Both the position numbers and the translations under genes were made by a program. This document shows, in pieces, positions 9,329 to 17,309 of a DNA stretch of 64,000 nt. The DNA is from Variovorax sp. JS1663 (GTDB lineage Bacteria > Pseudomonadota > Gammaproteobacteria > Burkholderiales > Burkholderiaceae_C): contig NZ_LYMK01000019.1 in NCBI RefSeq assembly GCF_002157355.1, positions 57,144 to 121,143 of the forward strand, read 5' to 3'. The notes beneath the pieces are model-generated. The model was given only the letters and a program-made list of their open reading frames with translations, was not told the origin of the DNA and ran no database searches. Position 1 is the first letter of the stretch; every line of letters starts with the position of its first letter.

Positions 9329-10075
9329 ATGAAAACGCACCTGAAGCCTGCCTTCGACGATTCGCGCTCGGACACCTTGCTGGTCTTCCTGCCTGGGGCA
9401 TTCCTGAAGCCTGAAGAATTCGAGCGCGAGGGCTTCATCAGCGCCGTGCGCGAGCGCGACCTGGCTGCCGATGCCCTGCTGGTCGATGCCGACGTCTCCT
9501 ACTACTACGACCAGAGCTTCATCGAGCGGCTGCACGATGACGTGCTCCAGCCGCAGCGCGCGCTGGGCTACAAGACCGTCTGGCTGGTGGGCATCTCGAT
9601 CGGCGGCTTCGGCGCGCTGATCCACGAACTGGCCAGGCCGGGTACCGTCGACGGCATCGTCACGCTGGCGCCCTACCTGGGCCGGCGCCCGCTCGGCGCG
9701 GAGATCCACAAGGCCGGCGGCCTGCGTGCCTGGAAGGCGCCGGAGGGTCCGCCGCCGGACGAGGAAGTCGACCGCAAGCTCTGGCCCTGGCTGCAGCAGT
9801 ACGCCACCGACAAGCCGGCCAAGGAACTGCCACCCCTGTACCTGGGCTTCGGCCTGGCCGACCGTTTCGCGGCCAACCATCGCCTGCTGGCCGACGCCCT
9901 GCCGGCCGACCAGGTGTTCACCACCGAGGGCGGGCACGACTGGCCGCAGTGGTCCCAGCTGTGGCGCCGCATGCTGGACGTGCTGCCGCTGCCCTCGCTC
10001 GCCGGCAGGAAGAGCGCGGCTAGCCGAACTGCGGCTCCGACGTTCCAAGCGACGCCAGCGGCCATCGCGGCTTGA
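9329..10075 (+). CDS. Alpha/beta hydrolase, unassigned substrate
   Basis: A 248-residue single-domain cytoplasmic hydrolase with a complete catalytic triad pattern: nucleophile S90 in GISIGG, acid D178 in GFGLADRF, and base H203 in GGHDWPQW. No signal peptide is seen. The first strand, [16 protein letters not shown], may shape the oxyanion hole. The last 56 bases overlap the 3' end of tsaD on the other strand. That makes the extra C-terminal residues after about 240 (Ala/Thr-rich) likely non-conserved. Esterase or thioesterase activity is plausible, but the substrate cannot be read. Confidence 0.75.
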   Translation: MKTHLKPAFDDSRSDTLLVFLPGAFLKPEEFEREGFISAVRERDLAADALLVDADVSYYYDQSFIERLHDDVLQPQRALGYKTVWLVGISIGGFGALIHELARPGTVDGIVTLAPYLGRRPLGAEIHKAGGLRAWKAPEGPPPDEEVDRKLWPWLQQYATDKPAKELPPLYLGFGLADRFAANHRLLADALPADQVFTTEGGHDWPQWSQLWRRMLDVLPLPSLAGRKSAASRTAAPTFQATPAAIAA

Positions 10076-11072
10076 CGTCGAAGGCATAGCGTTCGGTCGC
10101 TTCCTGCAGGCCACCCTGCAGGCGCATCGCGGCGGCCATGGCGATCATGGCGCCGTTGTCGGTGCACAGGTGCAGCTCGGGGTAGTGCACCCGCACGCCG
10201 CGCTTCGCGCAGGCCGCATCCAGCTGCGTCCGCAACTCGCGGTTGGCGCCGACGCCGCCCGCCACCACCAGCCGCTTCAGACCGCTTTCCTCGATCGCTC
10301 GCAGGGACTTCTTCAGCAGCACCTCGACGATTGCCGCCTGGGTGGAGGCCGCCAGGTCGGCCTTGCGCGCCTCCAACTCGACGCCCAGCTTTCGCGTCTG
10401 GGTCAGCACCGCCGTCTTGAGTCCGGCAAAGGAGAAGTCGAGGTCGCCGCTGTGCAGCAGCGGTCGCGGCAGCTTGAAGGCGGCCGGATCGCCCGCTTCC
10501 GCCAGCTTCGCCAGCCAGGGGCCGCCCGGGTAAGGCAGGCCCATCAGCTTGGCGCTCTTGTCGAAGGCCTCGCCGGCCGCGTCGTCGATGGTCTCGCCCA
10601 GCAACTCGTAACGCCCTACTCCGTCCACCCGCATCAGTTGCGTGTGGCCGCCGGACACCAGCAACGCAACGAAGGGAAATTCGGGCGGATCGGTACTCAG
10701 GAAGGGCGACAGCAGATGGCCTTCGAGGTGGTGCACGCCCAGCACCGGCTTGCCGAGCGCGGCGGCCAGCGCGCAGGCCACGCCCGCGCCCACCAGGAGC
10801 GCCCCCGCCAGGCCCGGGCCGCGCGTGTACGCGACCACGTCGACATCGGCCAGCGCGCGCCCCGCTTCCGCGAGCACCGACTGCGCCAGCGGCAGAACGC
10901 GCCGGATGTGGTCGCGACTCGCCAGTTCCGGCACCACGCCGCCATAGGCCTGGTGCATCGCGATCTGGCTGTGCAGCGCGTGCGCGGCCAGGCGCGGCAG
11001 GCCGCCCTGGCCCGCCTCGACGAGCGCTACCCCCGTCTCGTCGCAGGACGACTCGATTCCCAATACAAGCAT
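10020..11072 (-). CDS. tsaD: tRNA N6-adenosine threonylcarbamoyltransferase
   Basis: TsaD, with TsaB and TsaE, transfers threonylcarbamoyl to A37 of tRNAs reading ANN codons. The 350-residue product is the usual length and has the ASKHA-fold signature. This includes [13 protein letters not shown] at the N-terminus, the metal-binding histidines H115 and H119 in [18 protein letters not shown], and the C-terminal NGAMIAMAA. The start ATG at 11072 directly precedes [12 protein letters not shown]. The gene converges with the hydrolase gene and overlaps it by 56 bases. Confidence 0.97.
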   Translation of the reverse strand: MLVLGIESSCDETGVALVEAGQGGLPRLAAHALHSQIAMHQAYGGVVPELASRDHIRRVLPLAQSVLAEAGRALADVDVVAYTRGPGLAGALLVGAGVACALAAALGKPVLGVHHLEGHLLSPFLSTDPPEFPFVALLVSGGHTQLMRVDGVGRYELLGETIDDAAGEAFDKSAKLMGLPYPGGPWLAKLAEAGDPAAFKLPRPLLHSGDLDFSFAGLKTAVLTQTRKLGVELEARKADLAASTQAAIVEVLLKKSLRAIEESGLKRLVVAGGVGANRELRTQLDAACAKRGVRVHYPELHLCTDNGAMIAMAAAMRLQGGLQEATERYAFDVKPRWPLASLGTSEPQFG

Positions 11073-11157
11073 GCGGCGAGTGTAGAAGGCCCGCCGGACC
11101 GGGGCACGAATGTTGCTGCATGCCCGTACGGCGGGCCGACGACCCGCTGCCACCACG

Positions 11158-12438
11158 ATGAAATCCGGCCTGAGCTTCCTGATCGCCGCCCTGCGGCGCG
11201 AAATCGACGAACTCGACCAGCTCGCCCGTACCAGCGCGCTGGTCGCCACCATCGGGCGCCTGATCCACGCGCTGCAGCGTGAGCGCGGCCTCTCCAACGT
11301 GTTCCTCGCCTCGGCCGGCCAGCGCTTCGCGGACCAGCGCACCGAGCAGGCCACGGCCTGCCTGCACGCGGAAGAGGCGGTGCGCGCCTGCTTCGACCGG
11401 CTCGAGGCGGATGCGGGCAGCATTGGCAACGGCGCCCGGCTTTTCAGCCGCATCGCCTGGGTCCTGCCCGGCCTGGACGCCCTCCCCGCCCTGCGCCGCC
11501 GGATCGGCGCTGGCGAGTTGACGGCCGCGGAGGCGACGGCCGCCTTCGTCAAGCTCGTCAGCGGCCTGCTCGCAGTGGTCTTCGAGGCGGCTGACGGCGC
11601 CACCGATCCCGAGATCTCGCGCCTGCTGGTGGCGATGTTCAACTTCATGCAGGGCAAGGAATTCGCCGGCCAGGAGCGCGCCTGCGGCGCCGCCGCCTTC
11701 GCCTCGGGTCGCAACGACGCAGACCGCCAGCAGCAGTGGCTGCACCTGATCGAATCGCAGGAGCGCTGCTTTCAGGTCTTCGTCGAGTTCGCCGGCGACG
11801 GAATGGCCGGACTCTGGCAGGGCAGCCAGCCGGCCGCCCAGCGGGCCGAGCAGGAGCGGCTGCGGCGCATCGCCTGCGCCGCGCCCGCCGGCGTGGCCCT
11901 CGACCCCGAACTCAGCGCCGCCTGGTTCGACTGCTGCAGTCGCCGCATCGACGCCATGCAGTCCATCGAGGAACGCCTGGCGGCTGACCTGCGGTTGATC
12001 TGCGAGCGCAGGATCGCGCAGGCCCGAGCCGAGCTCGAGGCGCACGAAGCCTTGCTCTCGCGACTGCCTGCGGACGCAGGTACGCCCTCCGCGGCCTTCT
12101 TCGACGAGCCCCCGATGGAGGAGACACCCCCCCGGACGGCGGGCGCGGCCGCGCCTTTCGGCCGGCAACTGGAGCGCTCGATCCTCGAGATGGTCCAGGA
12201 CCAATCGCATCGTCTGCAGGCCATGAGCGAGGAACTCGACACCGTGCGCGCAGCCCTCAACGAGCGCAAGCTGGTCGAGCGCGCCAAGGGCCTGCTGATG
12301 GCGCACCGCGGACTGAGCGAGGAAGAGGCGCACAAGATGCTGCGGCGCACGGCGATGAGCCAAGGGCGGCGGCTGGTCGAGGTCGCCGAATCGGTGCTGG
12401 CCATGGCGGAATACCTGCCAGGAGAGCCCAGGCGCTGA
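11158..12438 (+). CDS. nasR: NasR-type nitrate-responsive transcription antiterminator (NIT-ANTAR)
   Basis: NasR of Klebsiella senses nitrate/nitrite with its NIT domain and binds leader RNA with its ANTAR domain to prevent termination upstream of nitrate assimilation genes. This 426-residue product has a helical NIT-like region (about 25-290, with [17 protein letters not shown]). The C-terminal ANTAR domain (about 335-420) contains [16 protein letters not shown] and [19 protein letters not shown]. The next gene is the nitrate ABC transporter, whose leader has the matching RNA hairpins. An earlier ATG at 11110 is in frame, but 11158 fits the family start better. No receiver domain or membrane segment is present, so sensing is cytoplasmic. 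Confidence 0.93.
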   Translation: MKSGLSFLIAALRREIDELDQLARTSALVATIGRLIHALQRERGLSNVFLASAGQRFADQRTEQATACLHAEEAVRACFDRLEADAGSIGNGARLFSRIAWVLPGLDALPALRRRIGAGELTAAEATAAFVKLVSGLLAVVFEAADGATDPEISRLLVAMFNFMQGKEFAGQERACGAAAFASGRNDADRQQQWLHLIESQERCFQVFVEFAGDGMAGLWQGSQPAAQRAEQERLRRIACAAPAGVALDPELSAAWFDCCSRRIDAMQSIEERLAADLRLICERRIAQARAELEAHEALLSRLPADAGTPSAAFFDEPPMEETPPRTAGAAAPFGRQLERSILEMVQDQSHRLQAMSEELDTVRAALNERKLVERAKGLLMAHRGLSEEEAHKMLRRTAMSQGRRLVEVAESVLAMAEYLPGEPRR

Positions 12439-12533
12439 GCGCTTCGTTCCCGATTGGTGCGCCGCACGACAAGAGTGCCGGCCATCGAGCGAAAGCCGAA
12501 TGGAGCGTAACCCTCGCCAAACGGCCATCAATC

Positions 12534-12550
12534 GCTATGAATTTCATAGC
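12534..12550. promoter_or_regulatory. 17-bp perfect palindrome upstream of the nasF promoter
   Basis: Eight-base arms GCTATGAA/TTCATAGC around one central base end 9 bases before the sigma-54 promoter. It could be an operator, or a copy of a short AT-rich palindrome dispersed in related genomes; which one is not decided by sequence. Confidence 0.4.
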
Positions 12551-12559
12551 AATACGCAC

Positions 12560-12575
12560 TGGCACGCTGTTTGCA
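12560..12575 (+). promoter_or_regulatory. Sigma-54 promoter of the nasFED operon
   Basis: TGGCACG-CTGT-TTGCA fully matches the RpoN consensus TGGCACG-N4-TTGCW, with GG at 12561-12562 and GC at 12573-12574. The predicted start of transcription is about 12586, just before the leader hairpins. Sigma-54 control implies an activator such as NtrC and nitrogen-limitation regulation; that part is inference. Confidence 0.85.
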
Positions 12576-12590
12576 TAGACCAGGCAGGCG

Positions 12591-12635
12591 GCATTCAACG
12601 GCGGATGCAGCCTACCGAACCGGACAAAGGCGTCC
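12591..12635 (+). promoter_or_regulatory. ANTAR-target leader RNA: two A1/G4 hexaloop stem-loops (P1, P2)
   Basis: P1 has a 6-bp stem (12591-12596 with 12603-12608) and the loop AACGGC. P2 has a 4-bp GC-rich stem (12622-12625 with 12632-12635) and the loop AAAGGC. Both six-base loops have A at position 1 and G at position 4, the signature known for ANTAR-domain binding sites. The P2 loop and 3' arm are the same bases as the 5' arm of the following terminator, so the two structures exclude each other. NasR bound to P1-P2 would therefore let transcription reach nasF. Confidence 0.82.
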
Positions 12636-12691
12636 CCATCCCGCAAGGGCTCGTTCTCGAGCAGCCCCTGCGCGGTGCGGACGCCTTTTTT
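12626..12691 (+). terminator. Conditional intrinsic terminator in the nasF leader
   Basis: The 10-base arms AAAGGCGTCC (12626-12635) and its complement (12679-12688) close a stem followed by a six-T run (12686-12691). The enclosed bases contain a smaller GC-rich hairpin (about 12647-12667). It ends 35 bases before the nasF start and should stop transcription unless P2 forms. Confidence 0.85.
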
Positions 12692-12726
12692 GTTTTCTTC
12701 TTGTCTTTGAAACCGGAGCCCGCCCC

Positions 12727-13971
12727 ATGAACGACCTGCTGAAACCGAAACTGAGCCGACGCCGAGTGCTGCAAGCCGCTGCCGTGGGCGCGATCGGCAT
12801 CGACCCTGCGCTACGCGCCGCGGTCTGGGCCCAGGGCTCGGACAAGCCCGAGAAGGAGGAAGTCAAGATCGGCTTCATTCCCCTGACCGACTGCGCCAGC
12901 GTCGTGATGGCTTCGGTACTGGGCCTCGACAAGAAGTACGGCGTGAAGATCGTGCCCAGCAAGGAGGCGAGCTGGGCCGGCGTGCGCGACAAGCTGGTCA
13001 ACGGCGAGCTTGACATGGCCCACGTGCTCTACGGCCTGATCTACGGCGTGCACATGGGCACAGCGGGGCCGAAGAAGGACATGGCGATCCTGATGACGCT
13101 CAACAACAACGGCCAGGCCATCACCCTGTCGAAGAAGCTGGCCGACAAGGGCGCGGTCGACGGCGCGTCGCTGGGCAAGCTGATGGCCACCGAGAAGGGC
13201 GACTACACCTTTGCCCACACCTTCCCCACCGGGACCCACGCGATGTGGCTGTACTACTGGATGGCGGCCAACGGCATCAATCCGCTGAAGGACGCCAAGG
13301 TCATCACGGTGCCGCCGCCCCAGATGGTCGCCAACATGCGCGTGGGCAACATGGACGGCTACTGCGTCGGCGAGCCCTGGGGCCAGCGCGCGATCATGGA
13401 CGGCATCGGCATCACGGCCGTGACCACGCAGGACATCTGGAAGGACCACCCCGAGAAGGTGCTGGGCACCACCGGCGATTTCGTCAAGAAGTACCCCAAC
13501 ACGGCGCGCGCCGTGACGGCCGCCATCCTCGAGGCCGGCAAGTGGATCGACACCGGCCTGCAGAACAAGAACAAGATGGCCGAGACCATCGCCGACAAGA
13601 GCTACGTCAACACCAGCGTGGATGCGATCAACCAGCGCATCCTGGGCCGTTACACCAACGGCCTGGGCAAGAACTGGGACGACCCGAACCACATGAAGTT
13701 CTACAACGACGGCGCGGCGACCTTCCCCTACCTGTCGGACGGCATGTGGTTCCTGACGCAGCACAAGCGCTGGGGCCTGCTGAAGGACCACCCCGACTAC
13801 CTCAAGGTCGCCACCGACATCAACCGCATCGACATCTACAAGCAGGCCGCGGCTGCCACCAAGACCTCGGTGCCCAAGGACGTGCTGCGCACCAGCAAGC
13901 TGATCGACGGCACGGTGTGGGACGGGAAGAACCCGAAGCAGTACGCCGATTCCTTCAAGCTGCATGTCTGA
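12727..13971 (+). CDS. nasF: Nitrate ABC transporter substrate-binding protein (NasF/NrtA)
   Basis: The periplasmic nitrate receptor of the ABC importer, 414 residues. The N-terminus is a Tat-type signal (SRRRVLQAAAVGAIG). The mature part has NrtA-family landmarks: VKIGFIPLTDCASVVMA, SWAGVRDKLVNGELDMAHVL, FPTGTHAMWLYYWMA and CVGEPWGQRAI. It is the first gene of nasF-nasE-nasD and is preceded by a sigma-54 promoter and an antitermination leader. NasS-type soluble sensors share this fold, but the signal peptide and operon position favour the transporter component. Confidence 0.95.
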   Translation: MNDLLKPKLSRRRVLQAAAVGAIGIDPALRAAVWAQGSDKPEKEEVKIGFIPLTDCASVVMASVLGLDKKYGVKIVPSKEASWAGVRDKLVNGELDMAHVLYGLIYGVHMGTAGPKKDMAILMTLNNNGQAITLSKKLADKGAVDGASLGKLMATEKGDYTFAHTFPTGTHAMWLYYWMAANGINPLKDAKVITVPPPQMVANMRVGNMDGYCVGEPWGQRAIMDGIGITAVTTQDIWKDHPEKVLGTTGDFVKKYPNTARAVTAAILEAGKWIDTGLQNKNKMAETIADKSYVNTSVDAINQRILGRYTNGLGKNWDDPNHMKFYNDGAATFPYLSDGMWFLTQHKRWGLLKDHPDYLKVATDINRIDIYKQAAAATKTSVPKDVLRTSKLIDGTVWDGKNPKQYADSFKLHV

Positions 13972-13981
13972 GGAGCGCATC

Positions 13982-14932
13982 ATGGTCAGTGCCGTCTTTC
14001 ATTCGCCGCTCGATGCGGCCACGGGGCACGCGGCGGCTCCGGCCGCCACGCGGAACATCGCGGCCCCGGCCCTCGCCCGGACCGCGGCGCCTGCCGCGGT
14101 CCCGGCCGCACAGCCCGTCCACAAGGAGCCCGAGGAGCGCCCGCCGCGCGACTTCAGCTGGATCTGGCTGCGCGTGCTGCCGCCGGTTCTGGGGCTGGCG
14201 CTCCTGGTGCTGGTCTGGGAGTTGGTCGCGCTCAAGAGCAGCAACGGCTTCCCGTCGCCGGCCGCCGTCTGGCAGCAGGCAGTCACGGTCTTCAGCGATC
14301 CCTTCTACAGCAAGGGGCCGAACGACCAGGGCGTGGGCTGGAACGTGCTGTCCTCGCTGCAGCGCGTGGCGCTGGGCTTCGGCCTGGCGGCCGCGGTCGG
14401 CATCCCGGCCGGCTTCGCGATCGGGCGCTTCGGCTTCCTGGCGCGCATGTTCAATCCGCTGATCAGCCTGCTGCGCCCGGTCTCGCCGCTCGCCTGGCTG
14501 CCGATCGGCTTGTTGGTCTTCAAGGGCGCCAACCCGGCAGCCATCTGGACCATCTTCATCTGCTCGATCTGGCCCATGATCATCAACACCGCCGTGGGCG
14601 TGCAGCGCGTGCCCAGCGACTACATGAACGTGGCGCGCGTGCTCAACCTGTCGGAGTGGAAGATCCTCACCAAGATCCTCTTCCCCGCCGTGCTGCCCTA
14701 CATGCTGACCGGCGTGCGCCTCGCGGTCGGGACCGCCTGGCTGGTGATCGTGGCGGCAGAGATGCTGACCGGCGGCGTGGGCATCGGCTTCTGGGTCTGG
14801 GACGAGTGGAACAACCTCAACGTCGCCAACATCATCATCGCCATCTTCGTGATCGGCATCGTGGGCCTGGTGCTCGAGTTCACGCTGATCCGGATCGCCA
14901 CCGCATTCACATTCGAAGAGGTGAAGGCATGA
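13982..14932 (+). CDS. nasE: Nitrate ABC transporter permease
   Basis: The inner-membrane permease of the nitrate importer, 316 residues. A long Ala/Pro-rich N-terminal cytoplasmic stretch (1-55) precedes about six membrane segments. The segment ARVLNLSEWKILTKILFPAVLPYMLTG, of which RVLNLSEWKILTKI is the core, is the coupling-helix region that contacts the ATPase. The ATG at 13982 follows GAGGAGCGC at a good distance. An in-frame ATG at 13964 would overlap nasF by 8 bases and is less likely. It overlaps nasD by 4 bases (ATGA). Confidence 0.93.
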   Translation: MVSAVFHSPLDAATGHAAAPAATRNIAAPALARTAAPAAVPAAQPVHKEPEERPPRDFSWIWLRVLPPVLGLALLVLVWELVALKSSNGFPSPAAVWQQAVTVFSDPFYSKGPNDQGVGWNVLSSLQRVALGFGLAAAVGIPAGFAIGRFGFLARMFNPLISLLRPVSPLAWLPIGLLVFKGANPAAIWTIFICSIWPMIINTAVGVQRVPSDYMNVARVLNLSEWKILTKILFPAVLPYMLTGVRLAVGTAWLVIVAAEMLTGGVGIGFWVWDEWNNLNVANIIIAIFVIGIVGLVLEFTLIRIATAFTFEEVKA

Positions 14933-15735
14933 GTGATCAGAAGTACATCCAGATCGAGGGCGTCGAGCAGCGCTTCAAGACGCCCAAGGGCAGCTTCCTG
15001 GCGCTGCGCGACATCGACCTGCACGTTGCCAAGGGCGAGTTCATCACGCTGATCGGGCATTCGGGCTGCGGCAAGTCCACGCTGCTGAACCTGATCGCCG
15101 GCCTGAGCACGCCCACGCTGGGTGCGCTGCTGTGCGCCAACCGCGAGATCAAGGGCCCGGGCCCCGAGCGCGCGGTGGTATTCCAGAATCATTCGCTGCT
15201 GCCCTGGCTCAGTTGCTACGAGAACGTCTACCTCGCGGTCGAGCGTGTGTTCTCCGCGACCGAGAACAAGGCGCAGTTGAAGGCGCGCACCGAAGCGGCC
15301 CTCGCGCTGGTCGGCCTCAGTGCTGCTGCGCAGAAGCGCCCCGGCGAGATCTCCGGCGGCATGAAGCAGCGCGTGGGCATCGCCCGCGCCCTGTCGATGG
15401 AACCCAAGGTGCTGCTGATGGACGAGCCCTTCGGCGCCCTCGACGCGCTCACCCGCGCCAAGCTGCAGGATGAACTGCTGGCGATCGTGCAGAAGACGCA
15501 CAGCACGGTGGTGATGGTCACGCACGACGTCGACGAGGCGGTGCTGCTGTCCGACCGCATCGTCATGCTCACCAACGGCCCGGCCGCCACGATCGGCGAA
15601 ATCCTCGCCGTGGACCTGCCGCGACCTCGCGACCGGGTCGCACTGGCGGAAGACCCTGTGTATGTGCACGCGCGCAAGGCGGTGATCGACTTCCTCTACA
15701 CGCGCCAGGCGCACGTGGAGAAGTCGGCAGCCTGA
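14929..15735 (+). CDS. nasD: Nitrate ABC transporter ATP-binding protein
   Basis: The ATPase of the nitrate importer, 268 residues. It has Walker A GHSGCGKST (43-51), Q-loop VVFQNHSLLPWLS (about 83-95), signature ISGGMKQR (141-148), Walker B VLLMDEPF (161-168) and switch His in VMVTHDVDEAV. There is no fused receptor-like C-terminal domain, so it resembles NasD/NrtD rather than cyanobacterial NrtC. It overlaps nasE by 4 bases, indicating translational coupling. It is followed convergently by the second ANTAR gene. Confidence 0.94.
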   Translation: MSDQKYIQIEGVEQRFKTPKGSFLALRDIDLHVAKGEFITLIGHSGCGKSTLLNLIAGLSTPTLGALLCANREIKGPGPERAVVFQNHSLLPWLSCYENVYLAVERVFSATENKAQLKARTEAALALVGLSAAAQKRPGEISGGMKQRVGIARALSMEPKVLLMDEPFGALDALTRAKLQDELLAIVQKTHSTVVMVTHDVDEAVLLSDRIVMLTNGPAATIGEILAVDLPRPRDRVALAEDPVYVHARKAVIDFLYTRQAHVEKSAA

Positions 15736-15790
15736 ATTGCGCGGTGTTCCTCGAACTGGCCTGTCTTCACCGGCCGCGGATTCGAAGGGT

Positions 15791-17065
15791 TCAGGACATG
15801 ATCACTTGCAGGCTGTGTTCGTACGAGGCGGTCAAGCGGTCGAAGGTGTCCGCCAGCACCTCGCTGGCACGCACCAGATCGGCGCGCCCCTCGGCGCGGT
15901 CGGCCTGGCGCACGCCGCGCACCAGCCTGAGCCATTCGTCGCGCGCGCCGCTGAGCGCGGCGCGGATCTCGGGCGAGCTCAGCGGCGCGCGCTCCAGTTC
16001 CAGCAGCGAGGCCTCGAAGGCGTCCATCGTAGGCGCCAGGCGCAAGTGCCATTCGCCGCCGCCCAGCAGGGACGCGAGCAGCGCGTCCTTGGCCAGGCGC
16101 TGCGCGCGCATGCGCTGCCGGCCGCACAGGTTGACGATGCGCAGCGCCCGCCGCCCGCCCGAGGACTCGAGCGCGTCGGTCAGCGCCTCGGCGGCTGCCA
16201 GCAAGGCCTCTGCGCTGCCGTCGATGGCGCCCAGGGCAGCCGGCGACAGACGCGCGTTGAGCGCCGCATCCAGCGCTTCCCAGGCCGCACGCACGGCGGC
16301 CAGCGCCACCTTGCTCAATTCGTCCAGCGGAAGGGCCGCAAGATGAGCGAGGTTGTCCTGCACCCGCGCGGCCGACTCGGTGCGCAATGCACGGCTGCGG
16401 CGCGCCTCGACGCCGGCCAGCACCTGCGCGGCCAGCCGCGCCAGCCGCTGCGAGAGCATGCGAAGCTGCCCGGCGCGGTTGATCGCCTCCGCCCACTGCG
16501 CCGCCTCCACCACCGAGCGCGACAGTTCGCCGACGCGCAGGTTGGCGTGCATGGCCGCACCGCGCAGCAGGCCGAAGGCGGCGTCCTCGTCGATGCCGCG
16601 TGCCGACATCAGCAGGCCCTTGGCCCGGTCCACCCATTTGCGCTCGTCCAGGTGCGCGAGCGAGCGAGCCAGTGTGTCGCGCAGCGCAGCCTCGCGCCGC
16701 CAGCGTGCCTGGGCGCGCGCCAGCAGGGCGCGCAGGGCCGGTGCATCCAGCGCCGCGGCGGGCGACCAGGCATGCACGCCCGCGTCCACCAGTTCCTCGT
16801 GCTGGGACGGCGCAAGCGGACCGCACACCAGGCTGACCGGATGGGGCGGTGCTCCGGCCCAGGCCGTTTGCAAGGCGGCGCGCAGCCCGGCGATCGACGC
16901 AGGCTGGTGGACCAGCAGTTGCTCAGGCACCAACATCGAGGCCTGCTGCACCAGCGTGTCGCAGGTGGCGGTGCCGATGGCCGCCGCATCGGCCTGCGCC
17001 AGCAGGCGCAGCAGCGGCTCGGCGTCGGTCTCTACATGGGGCAGGACAAGCAGCAGACGGATCAT
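15791..17065 (-). CDS. ANTAR protein with degenerate receiver and two P-box/PilJ-N-like nitrate-sensor modules
   Basis: A 424-residue putative RNA-binding regulator with an unusual order. Residues 1-120 look like a receiver fold, but the acidic pair and phospho-aspartate are missing (the expected site reads LLVHQPA). An ANTAR domain occupies about 132-190 ([33 protein letters not shown]). It is followed by two helical modules. Module 1 has INRAGQLRMLSQRLARL (195-211), closely like the nitrate-binding P-box of NarX/NarQ (GSLRMQSYRL); module 2 has CGRQRMRAQRLAK (314-326). No membrane segment is seen. The gene lies between nasD and the MFS nitrate transporter, so a second nitrate-sensing antiterminator is the likely role; this is inference. 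The ATG at 17065 is chosen over an upstream in-frame start at 17161. Confidence 0.78.
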   Translation of the reverse strand: MIRLLLVLPHVETDAEPLLRLLAQADAAAIGTATCDTLVQQASMLVPEQLLVHQPASIAGLRAALQTAWAGAPPHPVSLVCGPLAPSQHEELVDAGVHAWSPAAALDAPALRALLARAQARWRREAALRDTLARSLAHLDERKWVDRAKGLLMSARGIDEDAAFGLLRGAAMHANLRVGELSRSVVEAAQWAEAINRAGQLRMLSQRLARLAAQVLAGVEARRSRALRTESAARVQDNLAHLAALPLDELSKVALAAVRAAWEALDAALNARLSPAALGAIDGSAEALLAAAEALTDALESSGGRRALRIVNLCGRQRMRAQRLAKDALLASLLGGGEWHLRLAPTMDAFEASLLELERAPLSSPEIRAALSGARDEWLRLVRGVRQADRAEGRADLVRASEVLADTFDRLTASYEHSLQVIMS

Positions 17066-17117
17066 GAAAGGCGAATCGCTGGCGGAGGGTGCGCGCGCAG
17101 CATAGGCCAAGCCGGGC

Positions 17118-17133
17118 AGGCACGGGTCTTGCA
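17118..17133 (+). promoter_or_regulatory. Sigma-54-like promoter before the MFS nitrate transporter
   Basis: AGGCACG-GGTC-TTGCA matches the RpoN consensus except for the first T. GG is at 17119-17120 and GC at 17131-17132. The predicted start is near 17145, exactly where a hexaloop hairpin begins. It lies 52 bases upstream of the divergent ANTAR/P-box gene. Confidence 0.7.
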
Positions 17134-17144
17134 TCGCGGAAGGC

Positions 17145-17229
17145 GTGGTGTAACGAAGCACCGCTTTGGTGAAGTCCCCGGCCGCAGCGCCGGCACCTCA
17201 CCGCCTTCAGCGCCGCCGGTTCCCGGCGG
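17145..17229 (+). promoter_or_regulatory. Leader with a P1-type ANTAR hexaloop hairpin and downstream hairpins
   Basis: A 7-bp stem (17145-17151 with 17158-17164, two G-U pairs) closes the loop AACGAA, which has A at position 1 and G at position 4. Downstream are a long imperfect hairpin (about 17168-17202) and a perfect 7-bp hairpin with a 3-base loop (17213-17219 with 17223-17229), which lacks a T-run. A second A1/G4 hexaloop was not found, so antitermination here is less certain than at nasF. Confidence 0.5.
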
Positions 17230-17309
17230 ACTCCTCCCCATGCCCCTGCCCACCCGCGCGGTCCCGCTCCCGCCGCGCGGCGGCATGTCGCATTGACGAA
17301 CCCACCGCC

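Noticed and set aside
12456..12467. GGTGCGCCGCAC as an NtrC enhancer site upstream of the nasF promoter
   Set aside because: The half-sites have the opposite orientation to the known GCAC-N7-GTGC pattern, and a similar string near 17088 is too close to the other promoter.
17168..17202. Second hairpin of the MFS-gene leader as an ANTAR P2 stem-loop
   Set aside because: No six-base loop with A1/G4 could be paired there, and no T-run follows the next hairpin.
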